64,000 bases of DNA from Halomonas sp. S3-1-1. Its GTDB lineage: Bacteria; Pseudomonadota; Gammaproteobacteria; Pseudomonadales; Halomonadaceae. The DNA is taken from positions 806,001-870,000 of the forward strand of contig NZ_JALGBZ010000001.1 in the NCBI RefSeq assembly GCF_023757625.1, in the 5' to 3' direction. The position numbers and the translations under genes were made by a program. Positions 62,537 to 64,000 of the stretch are shown here, one piece after another; position 1 is the stretch's first letter, and every line of letters starts with the position of its first letter. The notes under the pieces were generated by a model. It saw only the letters and a program-made list of their open reading frames with translations. It was not told where the DNA came from and searched no databases.

Positions 62537-63205
62537 AGCGGCGCTTTTTTTCGCCGCCTTCACCAGCGCGCTGATCAGCCGCTGCTGGGGGCGGTTGAAA
62601 ATCAGCCACTCCGGGTGCCACTGCACGCCGATCAAAAAGTCGTGGTTTTCGGACTCGATGCCCTGCACCAGCCCGTCGCGGTCGCGCGCAACGATTTTGA
62701 TACCGCGCCCGGCCGCGTTTACCGCCTGGTGGTGAAGGCTATTGACCCGGCACCAGCTCACGCTTAAAAGCCCGTGCAGTTTGCTGCCGGTGACGATATC
62801 CACCGTTTTTCTGGGCAGTACCGTGCGCCGGCGCTTCAAGCCTTCGTGCGTGGTGTAGATGTCCGGGTCCAGCGTGCCGCCCTGGTGCACGTTGATCAGC
62901 TGCGCGCCGCGACAGATGCCCAGCACCGGGGTGTGGCTTGGGATGAAGCGGGCAAGCAACGCAAGCTCGAGCTCGTCGCGGGCCGGGTCGAGGCGGACGT
63001 TGAGCTGCACTTCGCCACCGTAGAGGTGGGCCTGGATATCGTCACCGCCGCCGATGATTAGGCCATCCAGCGCCTCGGGCCTCGGGCGCGACGGTGAAAG
63101 CCGCACAGGCTTTCCGCCGTGCCGCCAAACGGCGAACCAGTCGAACCACCAGGCCAAGTGGCTTTTTCGATCGGAAGTCGTGATGCCAATGAGCGGACGC
63201 GTCAT
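62528..63205 (-). CDS. peptidase C26 / gamma-glutamyl hydrolase-like class I GATase
   Basis: 225 residues. The triad is visible: Cys in VLGICRGAQLINVHQGG, and His and Glu in IGVQWHPEWL. The DGLIIGGGDDIQAHLYGG segment is the oxyanion side. This is the PuuD/C26 family, which hydrolyses gamma-glutamyl amides. It follows the amidoligase gene by 25 bp on the same strand. Amidoligase-GATase pairs are a conserved two-gene unit, proposed to make and trim amide-linked metabolites, so this enzyme probably acts on the amidoligase product rather than on gamma-glutamyl-GABA. That is inference from the pairing. Confidence 0.88.
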   Translation of the reverse strand: MTRPLIGITTSDRKSHLAWWFDWFAVWRHGGKPVRLSPSRPRPEALDGLIIGGGDDIQAHLYGGEVQLNVRLDPARDELELALLARFIPSHTPVLGICRGAQLINVHQGGTLDPDIYTTHEGLKRRRTVLPRKTVDIVTGSKLHGLLSVSWCRVNSLHHQAVNAAGRGIKIVARDRDGLVQGIESENHDFLIGVQWHPEWLIFNRPQQRLISALVKAAKKSAARP

Positions 63206-63230
63206 AAAAACCGTATCTCGTCTACTAATG

Positions 63231-64000
63231 TCAGCGACGCTTGAACAAGCGCAGCAGGGTGTTTTTCAGGCGCGTGGTCAGGGATTGGGCATTGCGCGCG
63301 ATATACTCATCGCAGCGTTCGTCGAGCGCTTGTCGGTCGGCGGCGAGCTTTTCGACTTCGGCCCAGCGGTTCCATTCGACCGCCGAGCCCCAGCCGGGCT
63401 TCGAGAGTTCGGCGTTGGGCAGTCGGTAATGAAAAGTCGGGCGCGGTTTGGTCAGCTGATTGTGCAACAGCGCGTGAGGATGCTCCGGGCGCAGGTGGGC
63501 AAACAGCGGCAATAAATCCAGCTCGCGGTTTCGGGTCTCATTGAAATGCAGATAGTCGTCGATGAAACCGTCGAGATCCGGCGCGTAGTCGCGGTCGAGC
63601 ACCTTGAGGGCATACTCTTTGGGGAACGGGTTGGCGTGAGGCAGCACTTCTCGGGTAATGTCCACCTTGATCTCATCGCGCAGCCACTGGGCCAGCAGCA
63701 GATAGGCGCGCAGCATCGAGAGCAGATAGTCGACATCGAGCGCAGCGGCTTCCGGATTCAAATGCAGGCCAAAACCGTAGAGTAGGCTGGCGTCGGTCCC
63801 CTTGGCACCTTTTTCGCGCAGCGTCTTGAACAGCGTATCGAGCTCTTCGAGTTCGTCCCAGGGCACCGGCGGGCAGACGATTTCGGTGGGCACGAGCCCG
63901 GTGACCATATCGCCGATCAGCTCGCGGGTTTTGCGATGAAACTCGACGCGTCTAAGATGTTGCTGGCGCGCCCATTCACTATCGTCGGCATGCGCGTCCT
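63231..64000 (-). CDS. putative amidoligase (GS/GCS-fold), 5' end outside window
   Basis: At least 255 residues are visible; the frame is open through the window edge, so the N terminus is missing. The preserved part begins with DDSEWARQQHLRR and REFHRKTRELIGD-type helix residues, then VPTEIVCPPVPWDELEELDTLF, GFGLHLNPEAAALDVDYLLSMLRAYLLL with the H-x-N element of the amidoligase active site, and LDRDYAPDLDGFIDDYLHFNETRNRELDLLPLF. It fits the Amidoligase_2 superfamily, glutamine-synthetase-fold enzymes forming amide bonds with ATP. The start ATG 63908 is internal and is not the true start. Paired with the downstream C26 GATase. Confidence 0.75.
   Translation of the reverse strand, partial: DAHADDSEWARQQHLRRVEFHRKTRELIGDMVTGLVPTEIVCPPVPWDELEELDTLFKTLREKGAKGTDASLLYGFGLHLNPEAAALDVDYLLSMLRAYLLLAQWLRDEIKVDITREVLPHANPFPKEYALKVLDRDYAPDLDGFIDDYLHFNETRNRELDLLPLFAHLRPEHPHALLHNQLTKPRPTFHYRLPNAELSKPGWGSAVEWNRWAEVEKLAADRQALDERCDEYIARNAQSLTTRLKNTLLRLFKRR

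Noticed and set aside
1..64000. Search by eye for tRNA/rRNA genes, IS ends, attachment sites, prophage genes and CRISPR arrays
   Set aside because: No cloverleaf-compatible sequence, transposase, integrase, Cas protein or regularly spaced repeat was recognised. A tRNA scan would be needed to exclude tRNA genes fully.

Overview
The window looks like a chromosomal segment of a gammaproteobacterium of the Halomonadaceae (Halomonas in the broad sense). This is inferred from high-GC coding sequence and from gene content: a DctQM-fused TAXI TRAP permease, NirBD/NasA assimilation with a NasR-type regulator, short paired CHR transporters, CsbD/PRC stress proteins and an amidoligase/GATase pair. There is no rRNA and I recognised no tRNA, IS element, prophage or CRISPR array. 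Genes are dense, and many convergent pairs overlap at their 3' ends.

Layout. 1-5.2 kb: the 3' end of uronate dehydrogenase, an FCD-type GntR regulator, a DpkA-like imine reductase, a MocR regulator and an MFS carrier. 5.2-10.3 kb: an ethanolamine module made of permease, APH-fold kinase, class III PLP phospho-lyase and a divergent EutR-like activator; it lacks the EutBC lyase. 10.3-12.3 kb: a CDF metal exporter and an alpha/beta hydrolase. 12.3-18.1 kb: a TAXI-TRAP transporter, a GntR/UTRA regulator and a divergent GGT-like Ntn hydrolase. 18.1-26.6 kb: nitrate assimilation, with nasB-like/nirB/nirD on the minus strand and nasA/cobA on the plus strand. 26.6-28.8 kb: an EntS-like MFS exporter and dkgB.

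28.8-35.4 kb is a signalling block: an OmpR-type regulator, a periplasmic Moco-fold protein, a tripartite hybrid kinase, a REC-EAL protein and a chemoreceptor. 35.5-41.0 kb holds an ABC exporter, a second GGT-like enzyme, a CHR transporter pair and a GntR regulator. 41-46 kb holds DUF1415, a GGDEF cyclase, a GNAT, a luciferase-like monooxygenase and an SDR. 46-48.6 kb encodes NasR (NIT+ANTAR) and the nitrate transporter NarK. 48.9-54.4 kb holds a patatin and three cell-wall enzymes. The rest contains a LysR regulator, YqjG, PRC/CsbD proteins, a DEAD-box helicase with a long structured leader, endonuclease V, two class I GATases, thiol peroxidase and an amidoligase cut by the window end.

The most notable result is a regulatory circuit. 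NasR is an RNA-binding antiterminator family. Both divergent nas leaders contain hexaloop hairpins (loops beginning AACG, with A at position 1 and G at position 4) whose 3' side overlaps the 5' arm of an intrinsic terminator, as expected for ANTAR-controlled attenuation. Further hexaloop hairpins precede nasR and narK. The nasA leader is preceded by a sigma-54-like promoter. Other leads are the amidoligase/C26 pair at the right edge, the phosphorylation-dependent ethanolamine route, and two transporter/GntR/GGT-like modules whose enzymes lack the usual gamma-glutamyl-binding residues.
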